A DNA stretch of 64,000 nucleotides from Fredinandcohnia aciditolerans (GCA_003640645.1 QGHH01000014.1:62001-126000); one strand, 5' to 3'. Counted from the stretch's first letter, positions 9,661 to 18,753 are shown. The notes: generated by a model not told the origin, from the sequence alone. Program-made: numbers and translations.

Positions 9661-10009
9661 GAACTGGCATCCAACAGCCTTAATAGAAATTCTTACATGA
9701 AATAGGGATGTAAATGTGAAGAATGAAATTAGAAGATCTTAATGAAATTTAGAACTAGAAAGAAAAAATGCTAATCAACTCTTAGCTTCACATTTAATAA
9801 GAAGGAGAAAGTGCTTCATACTCGGTGAGGGGCCAGATATTAATTTAGAAATTAAAGGTGGTGTGTACTGATTATCGTACACACCACTTTTAATAATTAT
9901 TATTTTATTGTTTTAATGGCGATTTTCTTTATAGATTTAATATCAAAAAGATATAGTTGGGAGAATCAATTGTTGATATAAAACACCCAAACAAATTAGA
10001 AGTATAGTT
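9661..10009. other. Intergenic region without a gene
   Basis: Convergent spacer between the dehydrogenase and spoIIP. Apart from the strong hairpin at 9855-9893 nothing recognisable is seen. Confidence 0.6.
9855..9893. terminator. Terminator, probably bidirectional
   Basis: GTGGTGTGTAC at 9858-9868 pairs perfectly with GTACACACCAC at 9877-9887, with A-rich and T-rich flanks, between two convergent genes. Confidence 0.8.
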
Positions 10010-11161
10010 CTAATTTGAGTTTACTTTTTCTGCATCCCAGAAGTATTGACTAATTACCTTTGCAAGTGCATCCACAGTGTTTTTAATTTCTTTCATGTTA
10101 TTATCAACTCCACCAATCTCAATTAGAATTGAGTGCTCTGATAAGTCTTGATTATAAACACCATTTCCTTCATTTAATCCTTTTTCAAATATACCCCTAC
10201 TTATGCCAGGGTATTGGGATTCCAAAGATTTATGAATTTTATTTGCAAACGCTAGGCTTTTTTCATGATTGTCACTAGCGCTTCCGACAACAAAGAAAAC
10301 TCGAGCATACGGCTTATTGTGAATTGTAGCTGTTGTTAGATCTCTTCTAGATGAGTCACGGTGCAAGTCTATTAGATACTCTATTTCGTTATTACTTGCC
10401 ATTGTAGATGTGACAATAGAACGTGAAACAGTATATGCCTTTTCAGTTCCCCATCCATTTTTATTTAACTCTGCGCCAATATTTGTTTTATCAACAATTG
10501 CACCAACCCCATTAGCTTCTAAAGCTTTTCCAAGCATATCACCTACTACTGTCATATTCGTTTTTGAATCAAAAGCTTTATTAGGATCAGATTCCGGTGG
10601 AAGACCTAATAGCGGTAAGAAAGACTCGTAATTGTGTGATTGATATATAAGCATTTTTTTGTTGTGAATTGTGGTAATTGGAGGCTTTGGTTCTGATTTA
10701 TTTAGTTCTTCTAATTCCTTTTGGGCCATTTCTCGTTCCTGGAGTAAAACATCTAGTGGTGGAGCAGATTCATAGGGGAGGTTTGTAAAATCTGTTCCTT
10801 CCCCAGGAACTAAAATTTTTGTATCATATAGCGCATATCCAGGTAATTCATTCCCAATAAAACTTCGAATATCCCCTAAGTTTATTTGAGTTATTAATTC
10901 TAGGGCAAGGCTTGTGGGTGATTTTAATTCTTGTTGGTCATTTAATGCTTGTGAAAAATACTGATTTTCAAAACTAATTAATTTTATAAATAATTCAATT
11001 GGAACATCTTGTGAACTTCTATCTATTTGAACCATATAAAATATATCTTTTTTTATGGTAGCAAAGAGCGAAGCGACAAGAAAAAATAATACTACAATTG
11101 TGGGTAGTAATAATAATTTAGTTAGTTTTGGGTGACCTGTATTATTTTTATAAGGGGCCAT
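10010..11161 (-). CDS. spoIIP: Stage II sporulation protein P-like peptidoglycan hydrolase
   Basis: SpoIIP is the amidase and endopeptidase that, with SpoIID and SpoIIM, thins septal peptidoglycan during forespore engulfment. The 383-residue product has an N-terminal membrane anchor (about residues 14-36) and the SpoIIP domain from about 165: YQSHNYESFLP with the first metal-binding His, DLHRDSSRRD with a second His, and LIEIGGVDN with the conserved Glu near the end. All motifs expected for an active enzyme are present. It is a single gene facing the dehydrogenase and is an odd cargo in a metal-resistance island. The host presumably has its own chromosomal spoIIP. Identification is firm; why it is carried is unknown. 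Confidence 0.88.
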   Translation of the reverse strand: MAPYKNNTGHPKLTKLLLLPTIVVLFFLVASLFATIKKDIFYMVQIDRSSQDVPIELFIKLISFENQYFSQALNDQQELKSPTSLALELITQINLGDIRSFIGNELPGYALYDTKILVPGEGTDFTNLPYESAPPLDVLLQEREMAQKELEELNKSEPKPPITTIHNKKMLIYQSHNYESFLPLLGLPPESDPNKAFDSKTNMTVVGDMLGKALEANGVGAIVDKTNIGAELNKNGWGTEKAYTVSRSIVTSTMASNNEIEYLIDLHRDSSRRDLTTATIHNKPYARVFFVVGSASDNHEKSLAFANKIHKSLESQYPGISRGIFEKGLNEGNGVYNQDLSEHSILIEIGGVDNNMKEIKNTVDALAKVISQYFWDAEKVNSN

Positions 11162-11614
11162 ATTATCATCCTTGCTTACTATGTTTTTATGAAATTATAT
11201 GTCTAAGAGAACAAATCTATTACGATATTGTTCTACTAAAATTTAATCTGCTAATCTGTAATATTTGGTAGAGTTATGAATCAGTACTAAGGAGTACATG
11301 TGAGGAAAAGGACAATAGAGGGATATAAGCAAGGATTCTCCTTACCATATGCTTGCAATAAGGAGGCAGGAAGACCTGTTTAATTTGGAATAACAGACAA
11401 TCACTCTCCCCAAGAAGATGATATCTAAAACTAGAGTACAGCATGTTTTCCACTAAAAAATAAAATATTTTAATATATATTTTTGCAGTTTCTAAGGATT
11501 TTCACACAATTTTACGGAATCGTATTCTTTTTTTTGAATGATGATTTATATCACATATAGCAAGATTTGGAGCTATTAAGATGACATTAGATTCAAAAAA
11601 GGAGGAAGAAATAC
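11162..11614. other. Divergent intergenic region upstream of two transcription units
   Basis: About 450 bases with no gene. It must contain the spoIIP promoter on the left and the lipoprotein promoter on the right. The only motif recognised is the tandem repeat at 11,489-11,510 described separately. Confidence 0.5.
11489..11510 (+). promoter_or_regulatory. Weak copy of the island's 11-bp tandem operator
   Basis: TTTCTAAGGAT then TTTCACACAAT, in direct repeat with 11-bp spacing, about 105 bp before the lipoprotein start. It is the most divergent of the sites listed here; the second half fits best. Confidence 0.4.
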
Positions 11615-12730
11615 ATGAATAAAATAACAAAGCTAGGTTTACTAACTTTCTTAATATCAGGAGCACTGCTTGCGGGTTGTAGTTTTGAATCGGATCAAAG
11701 CACAGGGACAGAGAAAACCGTGGAGGAAGAAACACAGAACACGGATGTAAAATTAGATACTTCTGCAGTAATTGAAGAATCTATTAAATTTTATTTTACT
11801 GCAAATGAAGGAGGAAGTATTTCAAAAATTGATGCCTCTTCCAATGAAGTGGTAGAGTCAATAGAAGTTGATGGTGCAGTTCACAATGTACAGGTATCTC
11901 CAGATGGAAAAATACTTGGTGCTACTCTTGTACCTGCGATGAATCATGGAGGAGAAGATACCCATGGAGAAGATTCTCATGGTGGTTCAATGGAAATGAA
12001 AGGTCAAGCACTATTCTATGATATTGAAACTAATGAACTTCTTAAAACAATAGAAGTAGGGAATCATCCAGCTCACATAGTATTTACAGAGGACGGGAAG
12101 TATGCATTAGTAACTAATAATGAAGATAATAATGTTTCAGTAATCGATATGGGATCTTTTTCGATTATTGAAACAGTTAATACAGGAAAAGGCCCACATG
12201 GTTTTAGAATTTCAAGTGATAGTCAAAAAGCCTATATTGCAAATATGGCCGAAAATACAGTAAGTGTATTAAATCTTGATTCTATGGAAGAAGAGAAAAG
12301 AATTACAGTAGGTTCTGCTCCAGTTACAACAGGAATAACATCAGATGGTAAAGTATTAGTAACAACTTTAAATAGTGAAAATATGCTTGCTATTGTAGAT
12401 TTATCAACTGATGAGGTTGGAAAAGTAGAGGTCGGTGTAGGTCCAGCGCAAGTATATATAGATGAAAATAACCAATTTGCATATGTAGCTAACCAAGGAA
12501 CAGAATCCAATCCGTCAAATACGATTTCAGTTGTTGACTTAGAATCAAAGAAAGTTACAGCTACAATTGAAACAGGTAAAGGTGCTCATGGGGTAGTTTC
12601 AGATGGAAATCGCCTATATGTAACTAATATGTTTGAAAATACCGTGACAGTAATTGATACTAAACAAAATAAGGTAATTGATACATTTGAAGTTGGGGAA
12701 GTTCCAAATGGTATAAGTATTACTGAATAA
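11615..12730 (+). CDS. YVTN-type beta-propeller lipoprotein with His-rich insert
   Basis: A 371-residue surface lipoprotein: signal peptide with lipobox LLAGC (Cys at 22), then a linker and repeated blades of the YVTN/YncE propeller kind (for example YALVTNNEDNNVSVID, KAYIANMAENTVSVLN, LYVTNMFENTVTVID). An insertion around residues 110-130 is rich in His, Asp and Met (HGGEDTHGEDSHGG), suited to binding copper. A strong ribosome site, AAAGGAGGAAG, precedes the start. It opens the envelope copper block and is followed by a small membrane protein and the multicopper oxidase. Propellers of this type occur beside copper and electron-transfer proteins; the exact role here is not known. Confidence 0.75.
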   Translation: MNKITKLGLLTFLISGALLAGCSFESDQSTGTEKTVEEETQNTDVKLDTSAVIEESIKFYFTANEGGSISKIDASSNEVVESIEVDGAVHNVQVSPDGKILGATLVPAMNHGGEDTHGEDSHGGSMEMKGQALFYDIETNELLKTIEVGNHPAHIVFTEDGKYALVTNNEDNNVSVIDMGSFSIIETVNTGKGPHGFRISSDSQKAYIANMAENTVSVLNLDSMEEEKRITVGSAPVTTGITSDGKVLVTTLNSENMLAIVDLSTDEVGKVEVGVGPAQVYIDENNQFAYVANQGTESNPSNTISVVDLESKKVTATIETGKGAHGVVSDGNRLYVTNMFENTVTVIDTKQNKVIDTFEVGEVPNGISITE

Positions 12731-12750
12731 ACGTTTCATAAGTTTTACTA

Positions 12751-12772
12751 TTCTGCATAAAAACTCCATACA
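12751..12772 (+). promoter_or_regulatory. 11-bp tandem operator (candidate response-regulator site)
   Basis: TTCTGCATAAA followed directly by AACTCCATACA, 44 bp before the start of the small membrane protein gene. Same pattern as the other sites in the copper block. Confidence 0.55.
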
Positions 12773-12815
12773 TTTTTTGTAAAATAAAAATAGAAAATAA
12801 AAGGAGTTGATAAAA

Positions 12816-13016
12816 GTGGAATGGATACCATTTATATTGCTGCTATTATGTCCATTAATGATGATTATCTGTATGAAAGGAATGGGTGGTCATAAGCATC
12901 ATACTTCACACTCTTCAAACAATCTTCAAATTAAAATGTCTAAGCTGGAGATAGAAAACGAAAAATTAAAGAAAGAGATAGATAATCTTTCATCTTTGAT
13001 AAAAAAAGAATCATAA
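12816..13016 (+). CDS. Small His-rich single-pass membrane protein
   Basis: A 66-residue protein with one N-terminal membrane segment (IPFILLLLCPLMMIICM), a short Met/His/Gly stretch (GMGGHKHHTSH) and a C-terminal coiled coil (about residues 38-62). It resembles the small DUF2933-like proteins found in metal-resistance loci. GTG at 12,816 is taken as start because AAGGAG lies nine bases upstream; an upstream in-frame TTG would overlap that site. Probably a membrane copper-binding or assembly factor, by composition and context only. Confidence 0.65.
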   Translation: MEWIPFILLLLCPLMMIICMKGMGGHKHHTSHSSNNLQIKMSKLEIENEKLKKEIDNLSSLIKKES

Positions 13017-13022
13017 TATTTA

Positions 13023-13050
13023 ACAGCCGTTACATAGTGACGGCTGTTTT
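13023..13050 (+). terminator. Intrinsic terminator
   Basis: ACAGCCGT at 13,023-13,030 pairs with ACGGCTGT at 13,040-13,047 and is followed by T residues, just after the small membrane protein gene. Confidence 0.8.
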
Positions 13051-13108
13051 ACGATCGTATTCAGTTCTGTTTCTATTGTAGGGTGGCACTAGGATATTAA
13101 AATGTTGG

Positions 13109-13130
13109 ATTGCATATTTTCTGCACATAT
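13109..13130 (+). promoter_or_regulatory. 11-bp tandem operator upstream of the multicopper oxidase
   Basis: ATTGCATATTT then TCTGCACATAT, 60 bp before the oxidase start; the 11-bp period and the TGCAYA core match the other sites. Confidence 0.6.
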
Positions 13131-13190
13131 TTATGATAAATTATTTCAGTGATAAAGGAAGGTGTAAGGTAAACAGAGGGAGGAAGTAAG

Positions 13191-14717
13191 ATGAAATCGA
13201 AATTATGGATTTTCACATTATTAGTAACTGCAGCTATCATTAGCGGTTGTAGTGAGAGTAGCTCTGATTCTAATGGAAATGCAATGGAACATTCCAACAT
13301 GACCGAAGAAGAAATGGCCGATATGGAAGGTATGGATCATTCCAAAATGACTGAGGAAGAAATGGCTAATATGGAAAATGTTCATGCAAGCCATACAAAT
13401 CCATTACCATTAAATGATTCGACAGGAGAAAATGAGCTAGCACTTCCACCATTGCTAGAACCAAAGAACGGAATTGTTGATATTACTGCTCAAAAAGGAA
13501 CCTCTGAAATTTTTGAGGGCGTGCAAACTGAAACATATGGATATAATGGTTCGTATTTAGGACCGATTATTCGTATAAAAGAAGGGGAAACAGTAACTTT
13601 TAGAACAAACAATAAACTATCAGAGCCTACAACTTTCCACTGGCATGGTGTAGATATTCCTGGTGAAGGTGATGGTGGTCCACACCAAATCTTAGAACCG
13701 GGAGCTACGGAAGATGTTAAATTTACGGTAAATCAAGGTGCTTCTACACTATGGTTCCATCCACATCCAGAGGGAGCCACTGCAGAACAAGTGTATAAAG
13801 GTTTAGCAGGTTTAATTTATATTGAAGATGAAAATTCAAAAAAACTTAGTTTGCCAAATGAATATGGAGTAAACGATTTCTCGTTAGTATTCCAAGATCG
13901 ACAGTTTAACGAAGAAAAACAATTCGATTATCAAGCAGTTCTTAATGAAGATGGAACAATTGGAGATACTTTATTGGTAAACGGTACATTAAATCCTAAA
14001 CTAACAGTTGGGAAAGAGAAAGTGCGTTTACGTTTATTAAATGGATCAAATGCAAGAGAATATACATTTAAATTAAATAATGGAGAAGAATTCCAACAAA
14101 TTGCTACTGATGGTGGTTTATTAAATGAACCTCAATCAATGAAAGAAATCACATTAACACCTGGTGAAAGAGCAGAAATTATCGTTGATTTTTCTAAAAA
14201 TGATGGTAAAAGTGAAATTGCTTTAGTTAATAAGGAAGATGCAATTCTATTACCTTTTAAAATTGATGAAGAAAGAACAAATTCAGTAGAAATTTCAAAC
14301 ACATTAAATGATTATGCTGTTACAGAAGAGGAAATAAATCTACCAGTTACGAAAAAACTAGAACTTTATGGAATGGGAGCAGCTGTTACAATTAACGGAA
14401 AACAATTTGATATGAATCGAATTGATTTCAAACAAAAACAAAGTGAAACAGAAATTTGGGAAATCTTTAATAAACCAGATGCAATGGGTGGCATGACACA
14501 TCCATTCCATATTCATGGAACCCAATTTAAAATTGTTTCAATTGATGGAAAAGAACCACCTGTAAGTTTACAAGGTTGGAAAGACACAGTTGCAATTGAA
14601 GCAGGACAAACAGTTAAATTAGCAGTTAAGTTTAATAATAAAGGTATCTACATGTTCCACTGTCACGTACTTGAACACGAAGAAAATGGTATGATGGGTC
14701 AAGTTGAAGTTTTTTAA
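13191..14717 (+). CDS. Multicopper oxidase lipoprotein, probable cuprous oxidase
   Basis: A 508-residue laccase-like enzyme of the outer membrane face. The lipobox is IISGC (Cys near 20), then a Met/His-rich segment with two repeats of the type MTEEEMA(D/N)ME. All four copper-binding motifs are visible: HWHG near residue 150, HPHPEG near 190, HPFHIHG near 438 and HCHVLEHE near 490 followed by the axial Met. Such oxidases oxidise Cu(I) to less toxic Cu(II) outside the cell. It has its own promoter region with a tandem operator and is preceded by a terminator. The start is supported by GAGGGAGGAAG. Family assignment is firm; the cuprous oxidase role is inferred from the island content. Confidence 0.9.
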   Translation: MKSKLWIFTLLVTAAIISGCSESSSDSNGNAMEHSNMTEEEMADMEGMDHSKMTEEEMANMENVHASHTNPLPLNDSTGENELALPPLLEPKNGIVDITAQKGTSEIFEGVQTETYGYNGSYLGPIIRIKEGETVTFRTNNKLSEPTTFHWHGVDIPGEGDGGPHQILEPGATEDVKFTVNQGASTLWFHPHPEGATAEQVYKGLAGLIYIEDENSKKLSLPNEYGVNDFSLVFQDRQFNEEKQFDYQAVLNEDGTIGDTLLVNGTLNPKLTVGKEKVRLRLLNGSNAREYTFKLNNGEEFQQIATDGGLLNEPQSMKEITLTPGERAEIIVDFSKNDGKSEIALVNKEDAILLPFKIDEERTNSVEISNTLNDYAVTEEEINLPVTKKLELYGMGAAVTINGKQFDMNRIDFKQKQSETEIWEIFNKPDAMGGMTHPFHIHGTQFKIVSIDGKEPPVSLQGWKDTVAIEAGQTVKLAVKFNNKGIYMFHCHVLEHEENGMMGQVEVF

Positions 14718-14846
14718 TTAACAAACGATTCTTATTAAATATCGATTATCTCTACAAGTTTGGAATTATCTTCATTAACAATATTTACTTATATTGGTAT
14801 CAATAAATGATGTGAAGTAATATAATAATTACAGAAGAAGCATTTT

Positions 14847-15239
14847 ATGTGGAATTTCTTAGTAAAAATTTTACGTCCAAACAATGGGGTGAGTATCTTG
14901 TGTGTATCCAATAATTTTGTAGAACTACAAGCTTATGAATTTAGTGAAAAAATTCGGGTTAATTCATTATATAAATTTGTAAGGGTTGAAAAATCAAATA
15001 GTAATGGAACTGAAGGAAGTGTACTGGATTTAATTACACATGTTATATTGCAAGATACTGATGGTACACTTTATCAAATTGAGCCAAATCCAAACGGGTT
15101 GAAGTTTGCAAAAAAAGAGATCACATATAAGGAATATAATAAGTTGCAAAATAAAGAAACGTTTACTGCTTTTTCAGCATTTTTTATAATTATTGGCTTT
15201 TTTAGCATAGGTATGGTTAGCTTTACTAAACTTTTTTAA
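14847..15239 (+). CDS. Unknown protein with C-terminal membrane segment
   Basis: No family recognised. The 130-residue product has a soluble part that looks like a small beta domain and one hydrophobic segment near the C-terminus (about 108-126, FSAFFIIIGFFSIGMVSF). The start is uncertain. ATG 14,847 has a weak ribosome site, whereas TTG at 14,898 is preceded by GGGGTGAG at good spacing and would give 113 residues. Lies alone between the oxidase and the response regulator and ends in a good terminator. Confidence 0.55.
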   Translation: MWNFLVKILRPNNGVSILCVSNNFVELQAYEFSEKIRVNSLYKFVRVEKSNSNGTEGSVLDLITHVILQDTDGTLYQIEPNPNGLKFAKKEITYKEYNKLQNKETFTAFSAFFIIIGFFSIGMVSFTKLF

Positions 15240-15277
15240 TTAGTTATTATCTTCAAACTTTCTATATAACAAGCCCG

Positions 15278-15317
15278 AAAGCACACGTAAAATAGTAAAA
15301 TTACGTGTGCTTTTATT
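15278..15317 (+). terminator. Intrinsic terminator
   Basis: AAAGCACACGTAA at 15,278-15,290 pairs with TTACGTGTGCTTT at 15,301-15,313, followed by TTATTTAT. The rest of the gap to 15,601 holds no gene, only the tandem operator at 15,425. Confidence 0.85.
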
Positions 15318-15424
15318 TATGTTAAAATTCAAATAATTGGTGTTAGGCTTACACTTTTAAAAAATACTAGATTCTTCATAAAGAGATCAACTTTTCTAAA
15401 TAATAATGAAATGAATTTGACTAT

Positions 15425-15446
15425 ACTGCATATTTTCTTCACAATT
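15425..15446 (+). promoter_or_regulatory. 11-bp tandem operator upstream of the response regulator
   Basis: ACTGCATATTT then TCTTCACAATT, in direct repeat about 155 bp before the regulator gene, suggesting autoregulation. Confidence 0.5.
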
Positions 15447-15601
15447 ACCTGCTACACTATTACGGAAATATTTTGATATGGAGGTATAAGTGGAAAATTA
15501 GAAGGATTTATATCAAGAATATTGAAAATTATAATGCATGCCTTAGAGCTAAAAGTGAATGAATGATGGTTTAAAAGAATTTCCTAGGAGGTATGACTAA
15601 C

Positions 15602-16267
15602 ATGCCCAAAATACTATTAATAGATGATGAGATAAGAATGCTGCAACTGTTAACTTTGTATTTAGAGCATCGAGGATACACATGTATTTCTGCGAACTCT
15701 GGGGAACAAGGGTTAGAATTACTTCAGAGTACTAACGTAGACTTAGTATTGTTAGACGTGATGATGCCATTTTTTGATGGATGGGAAACTGCAAAAGAGA
15801 TAAGAAAAATCTCTCAAGTACCTATTATTATGTTAACCGCGAGGGATACAACAACAGATATGGTTAAAGGGCTAAAGATTGGTGCAGATGATTATATTAC
15901 AAAACCGTTTGATGAGGAAGTATTATTTGCCCGTATCGAAGCGATGTTAAGAAGGACCAATCAAAATAGTAGAATCGAAATGCATGGTTTAGTGTGGGAT
16001 GAAAGTAACCATACGCTTTACTTTAATAATGAAACGATTGTTCTTACTCCCAAGGAGTTTAATATGGTTGGGTTATTAATGAAAAATACAAAAATTGTTT
16101 TTAGTAGGGAAAAATTAGTGGAAACAGTGTGGGGAGTGGACACAAATATAGACGATCGAACAATTGATTCTCACATAAGAAATATAAGAGAAAAACTTAG
16201 AAAAGTAGGATTCCCGATCGACAATCATTTGAAGACTGTTTGGGGGATTGGATATAAGTGGGAGTAG
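15602..16267 (+). CDS. OmpR/PhoB-family response regulator
   Basis: A 221-residue two-component regulator: receiver domain with acidic pocket near 8-9 (LIDDE), phosphoacceptor Asp near 53 (LLDVMMPFFDGW), Lys in the ITKPF motif near 103, and a winged-helix domain (residues about 125-220) ending DRTIDSHIRNIREKL...VWGIGYKW. The ATG at 15,602 is preferred because GGAGG lies nine bases before it; the ATG at 15,593 would touch that site. No kinase gene is adjacent. The most likely partner is the orphan kinase at 26,742, on the other side of the copper genes. OmpR-type regulators bind direct repeats with 10-11 bp spacing, which matches the shared operator in this region. Confidence 0.9.
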   Translation: MPKILLIDDEIRMLQLLTLYLEHRGYTCISANSGEQGLELLQSTNVDLVLLDVMMPFFDGWETAKEIRKISQVPIIMLTARDTTTDMVKGLKIGADDYITKPFDEEVLFARIEAMLRRTNQNSRIEMHGLVWDESNHTLYFNNETIVLTPKEFNMVGLLMKNTKIVFSREKLVETVWGVDTNIDDRTIDSHIRNIREKLRKVGFPIDNHLKTVWGIGYKWE

Positions 16268-16435
16268 GTTCTAGGAAAAGTCAATAGTGTCTCATCAGAG
16301 CAACTTCTTAAAAAAGTTGTAATGAGATTATTGTTTAGGGATGGTAATGAATTCAATTAGTGTAGAATGAGAAGCTAGGATAGTTGCTCTATTTTTTAGC
16401 ATCTAATTACTAATCATTGAAATATTGACACAAAA

Positions 16436-16457
16436 TTTGCATAATTTTTCCAAATTT
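16436..16457 (+). promoter_or_regulatory. 11-bp tandem operator upstream of the Rieske gene
   Basis: TTTGCATAATT then TTTCCAAATTT, 35 bp before the ATG at 16,492. Confidence 0.5.
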
Positions 16458-16491
16458 CCTTTGTAGAATTGATTTAGGAAAGGAGATGGGT

Positions 16492-16995
16492 ATGGTGGAC
16501 AAAGTAAATCGATGAAGCTTTTTAAAAGGTTCTTTTAAAGGAGCAATAGGGCTTTTAACTATTTCCGTTATACCATTGGGACTTGTCGCTTGTAGTGATG
16601 ATTCTATTGATACAAGTTCTATGGCAAATCTAGGTCCACTTGATGAATTGAAAAAGGGACCTTTCCCAAAGAAAGTTAATTATAAGGTCCAGGTAAAAGA
16701 TGCATGGGTTGAACAGGAGTTAGAGGGTTTTGTTTATGTAAATGTAGAAAATAGAGATCTTCTAATTATGTCTCCAATTTGTACACATTTAGGATGTACT
16801 GCAAGTAACGCTGAAGAGGCTAAACAAAAAGATGGTGTTGCTTTCTATTGTCCATGTCATGGAGGAGAGTATGATCAATATGGTGTTAATATTGGAGGTC
16901 CACCTCCAAGACCACTTGATTTATTTGAACCTTACTTGATTGATGGAAATGTACATATATCAATCTTAAGTCCTCAGGAGAGAAAAAAGACATGA
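16492..16995 (+). pseudogene. Rieske [2Fe-2S] protein with a stop codon in its twin-arginine signal
   Basis: The frame opens at ATG 16,492 after AGGAAAGGAGATGG, reads MVDKVNR, meets TGA at 16,513-16,515, then continues SFLKGSFKGAIGLL and on through lipobox GLVAC to a full Rieske domain. The cluster motifs are intact: CTHLGC and CPCHGG. Replacing TGA by CGA restores RRSFLKG, a textbook twin-arginine motif, so one C-to-T change has removed the second Arg and ended translation. No start with a good ribosome site is seen after the stop; a TTG at 16,576 would leave no signal. The intact form would be a 167-residue Tat-exported lipoprotein passing electrons outside the membrane. Readthrough or a sequencing error remain possible. 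Confidence 0.75.
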
Positions 16996-17293
16996 AAAGG
17001 AAAATGAAATGCTGTTACTATTTATAAAATAGCGAAAGCTATTTTATAATTGGAGGATTAATTTCTTTATGGATATTTTTAAAGAATGTGGTAGCTTTAT
17101 TTTAATCTATTAAGCAACTGATTTAGTAGCTTTAGATGATGCTAGAACAGAACAAGGCCTTTAAAATAAGTTTCTCTATATCTATCTTGGACTATCAATT
17201 GTCACATATCCTTTAAAAAGTTTCCAATGTCACTATTGGATAAACTGCTATAATTGCTGGTAATATCGAAAATTAAACAAAGGGAGATTTCCA
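16996..17293. other. Spacer with strong hairpin and a possible decayed gene
   Basis: TTATAAAATAGC at 17,022-17,033 pairs perfectly with GCTATTTTATAA at 17,038-17,049 around a GAAA loop. Then GGAGG and an ATG at about 17,071 open a frame that stops after 14 codons; the same frame continues past two TAA stops with protein-like composition (ATDLVALDDARTEQGL). This may be the relic of a membrane protein gene. No intact gene is present. Confidence 0.45.
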
Positions 17294-17827
17294 ATGAACA
17301 AAAAAAAGCGACGACTTGTTATCCGTACAATTATATTATTGCTTCTCGCCGCTGCACTAGTTTATACAATGTACATCAATTTCTTTACAAGTAAGGAAAA
17401 GGTTACAGTTGGGGATCGGGCACCAGACTTTGTGGTTACGGACTTAAATGGGAAAGAACATCGATTATCAGAATATGAAGGGGAAAAAGGTGTGTTCTTA
17501 AACTTTTGGGGAACATGGTGTGAGCCTTGTAAACGCGAATTCCCATATATTGATGAATATTATCAGGAATTTAAGGATCAAGGAATTGAAGTAATTGCAA
17601 TAAATGTTGGTGAACCAGAATTCAGTGTGAAAAAATTTATTGAAACATACGACTTATCATTTCCTGTCGCGATTGATAAAGGAAACCAATTATTAAATAC
17701 TTACGGTATTGATCCATTGCCAACTACTTTATTAATTAATGAAGATGGAGAAGTTGTTGAGATTATTACTGGTGAGATGTCGAAAAAAATGGTGCGCGAA
17801 TATATGGTGCAAATAATGCCAAAGTGA
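17294..17827 (+). CDS. ResA-like membrane-anchored thiol-disulfide oxidoreductase
   Basis: A 177-residue TlpA/ResA-type thioredoxin facing outward. One N-terminal membrane anchor (about residues 9-28), then the domain with active-site WCEPC in WGTWCEPCKREFP near residues 75-87 and the cis-Pro segment DPLPTT near 147-152. Such proteins keep Cys pairs of haem or copper proteins reduced outside the membrane. The start follows AAAGGGAGA. It stands alone between the broken Rieske gene and a terminator, with the CcdA-like gene at 19,369 as a plausible electron donor partner. Annotated by similarity to ResA; its true client is unknown. Confidence 0.88.
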   Translation: MNKKKRRLVIRTIILLLLAAALVYTMYINFFTSKEKVTVGDRAPDFVVTDLNGKEHRLSEYEGEKGVFLNFWGTWCEPCKREFPYIDEYYQEFKDQGIEVIAINVGEPEFSVKKFIETYDLSFPVAIDKGNQLLNTYGIDPLPTTLLINEDGEVVEIITGEMSKKMVREYMVQIMPK

Positions 17828-17904
17828 TAGTTATTTTAATGAAAAATGTAAAATGTGAGTGTGACCACGTATATAAATATGTCTCCTTCAGTAGATAAGA
17901 TAGT

Positions 17905-17942
17905 AACCCCTAGACTTAGAAGCATAAGTCTAGGGGTTTTTA
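17905..17942 (+). terminator. Intrinsic terminator
   Basis: AACCCCTAGACTTA pairs with TAAGTCTAGGGGTT and is followed by T residues. Confidence 0.85.
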
Positions 17943-18024
17943 ACTTCCATATCAAAAGGAAATTATCTAAAATTTTGGTAGCCATTTCTCTTATTTAGCA
18001 AAATTACTAATAAAGTACTATAAC

Positions 18025-18046
18025 ATCTGCATAAAATCTGCACAAT
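18025..18046 (+). promoter_or_regulatory. 11-bp tandem operator, best-conserved copy
   Basis: ATCTGCATAAA then ATCTGCACAAT, 48 bp before the YdhK-like gene. The sequence continuing from it (TGCACAATTTCTTGATA) recurs upstream of the histidine kinase at 26,683-26,699. Confidence 0.65.
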
Positions 18047-18093
18047 TTCTTGATAATTTAATATTGACGTTAAATAAGTTTGAAAGGTTGGTA

Positions 18094-18717
18094 ATGATGA
18101 AAAATAATAAAATATTGTTTGGATTAGCTACATTATTGTTGGTATTCCTTTTGGCAGCATGTGCAGGTAATGAAGAAACCACACCAAATGAAAACACAGA
18201 TACTGAATCTGACACTCATGAAAATATGGATATGGGTGAAGAAGAATCTGAGTCTAATGGGGAAATGGATCATTCAGACATGAATCACTCAGGATCTGGT
18301 GAAGTTCCAGAAGGTTTGGCGGAGTCAGAAAATCCTACCTATCCAGTTGGTAGTAAAGTGATCATGCATGCGGATCATATGCCAGGGATGAATGGTGCTG
18401 AAGCAACAGTTTCAGGATCCTTTAATACAACAGTCTATTCGGTAACATATACCCCAACAAATGGTGGAGAACCAGTAGAAGACCATAAATGGGTCATTCA
18501 TGAGGAAATTGAAAATGCTGGAATTGAAGCATATAAACCAGGTGAAGAGGTTGCATTAATTGCAGAACATATGGCAGGTATGAAAGGTGCTACTGCAACG
18601 ATAGATACAGCTGAACAAACCACTGTTTATATGGTCGATTTCACTGATACAAAAACAGGAGAAGAGATAAAAAATCATATGTGGGTCACAGAAGATGAAC
18701 TTTCACCTGTAGAATAA
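18094..18717 (+). CDS. ydhK: YdhK-family (DUF1541) lipoprotein
   Basis: A 207-residue lipoprotein with lipobox LLAAC (Cys near 23), an acidic Asp/Glu/His/Met-rich linker, and two copies of the DUF1541 repeat. Each copy has VGSKVIMHADHMPGM or its variant EVALIAEHMAGM, then a beta segment ending HKWV or NHMWV. The paired HM..GM motifs suit copper or other soft-metal binding. YdhK-like genes are often found in copper islands of Bacillus and Staphylococcus. ATG 18,094 is used, with AAAGG upstream; a second ATG follows at once. It ends before a strong terminator, so it is monocistronic, under the tandem operator. Confidence 0.85.
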   Translation: MMKNNKILFGLATLLLVFLLAACAGNEETTPNENTDTESDTHENMDMGEEESESNGEMDHSDMNHSGSGEVPEGLAESENPTYPVGSKVIMHADHMPGMNGAEATVSGSFNTTVYSVTYTPTNGGEPVEDHKWVIHEEIENAGIEAYKPGEEVALIAEHMAGMKGATATIDTAEQTTVYMVDFTDTKTGEEIKNHMWVTEDELSPVE

Positions 18718-18753
18718 ATGAATATAATAAAATCACCTATAGATTTTTAATTT

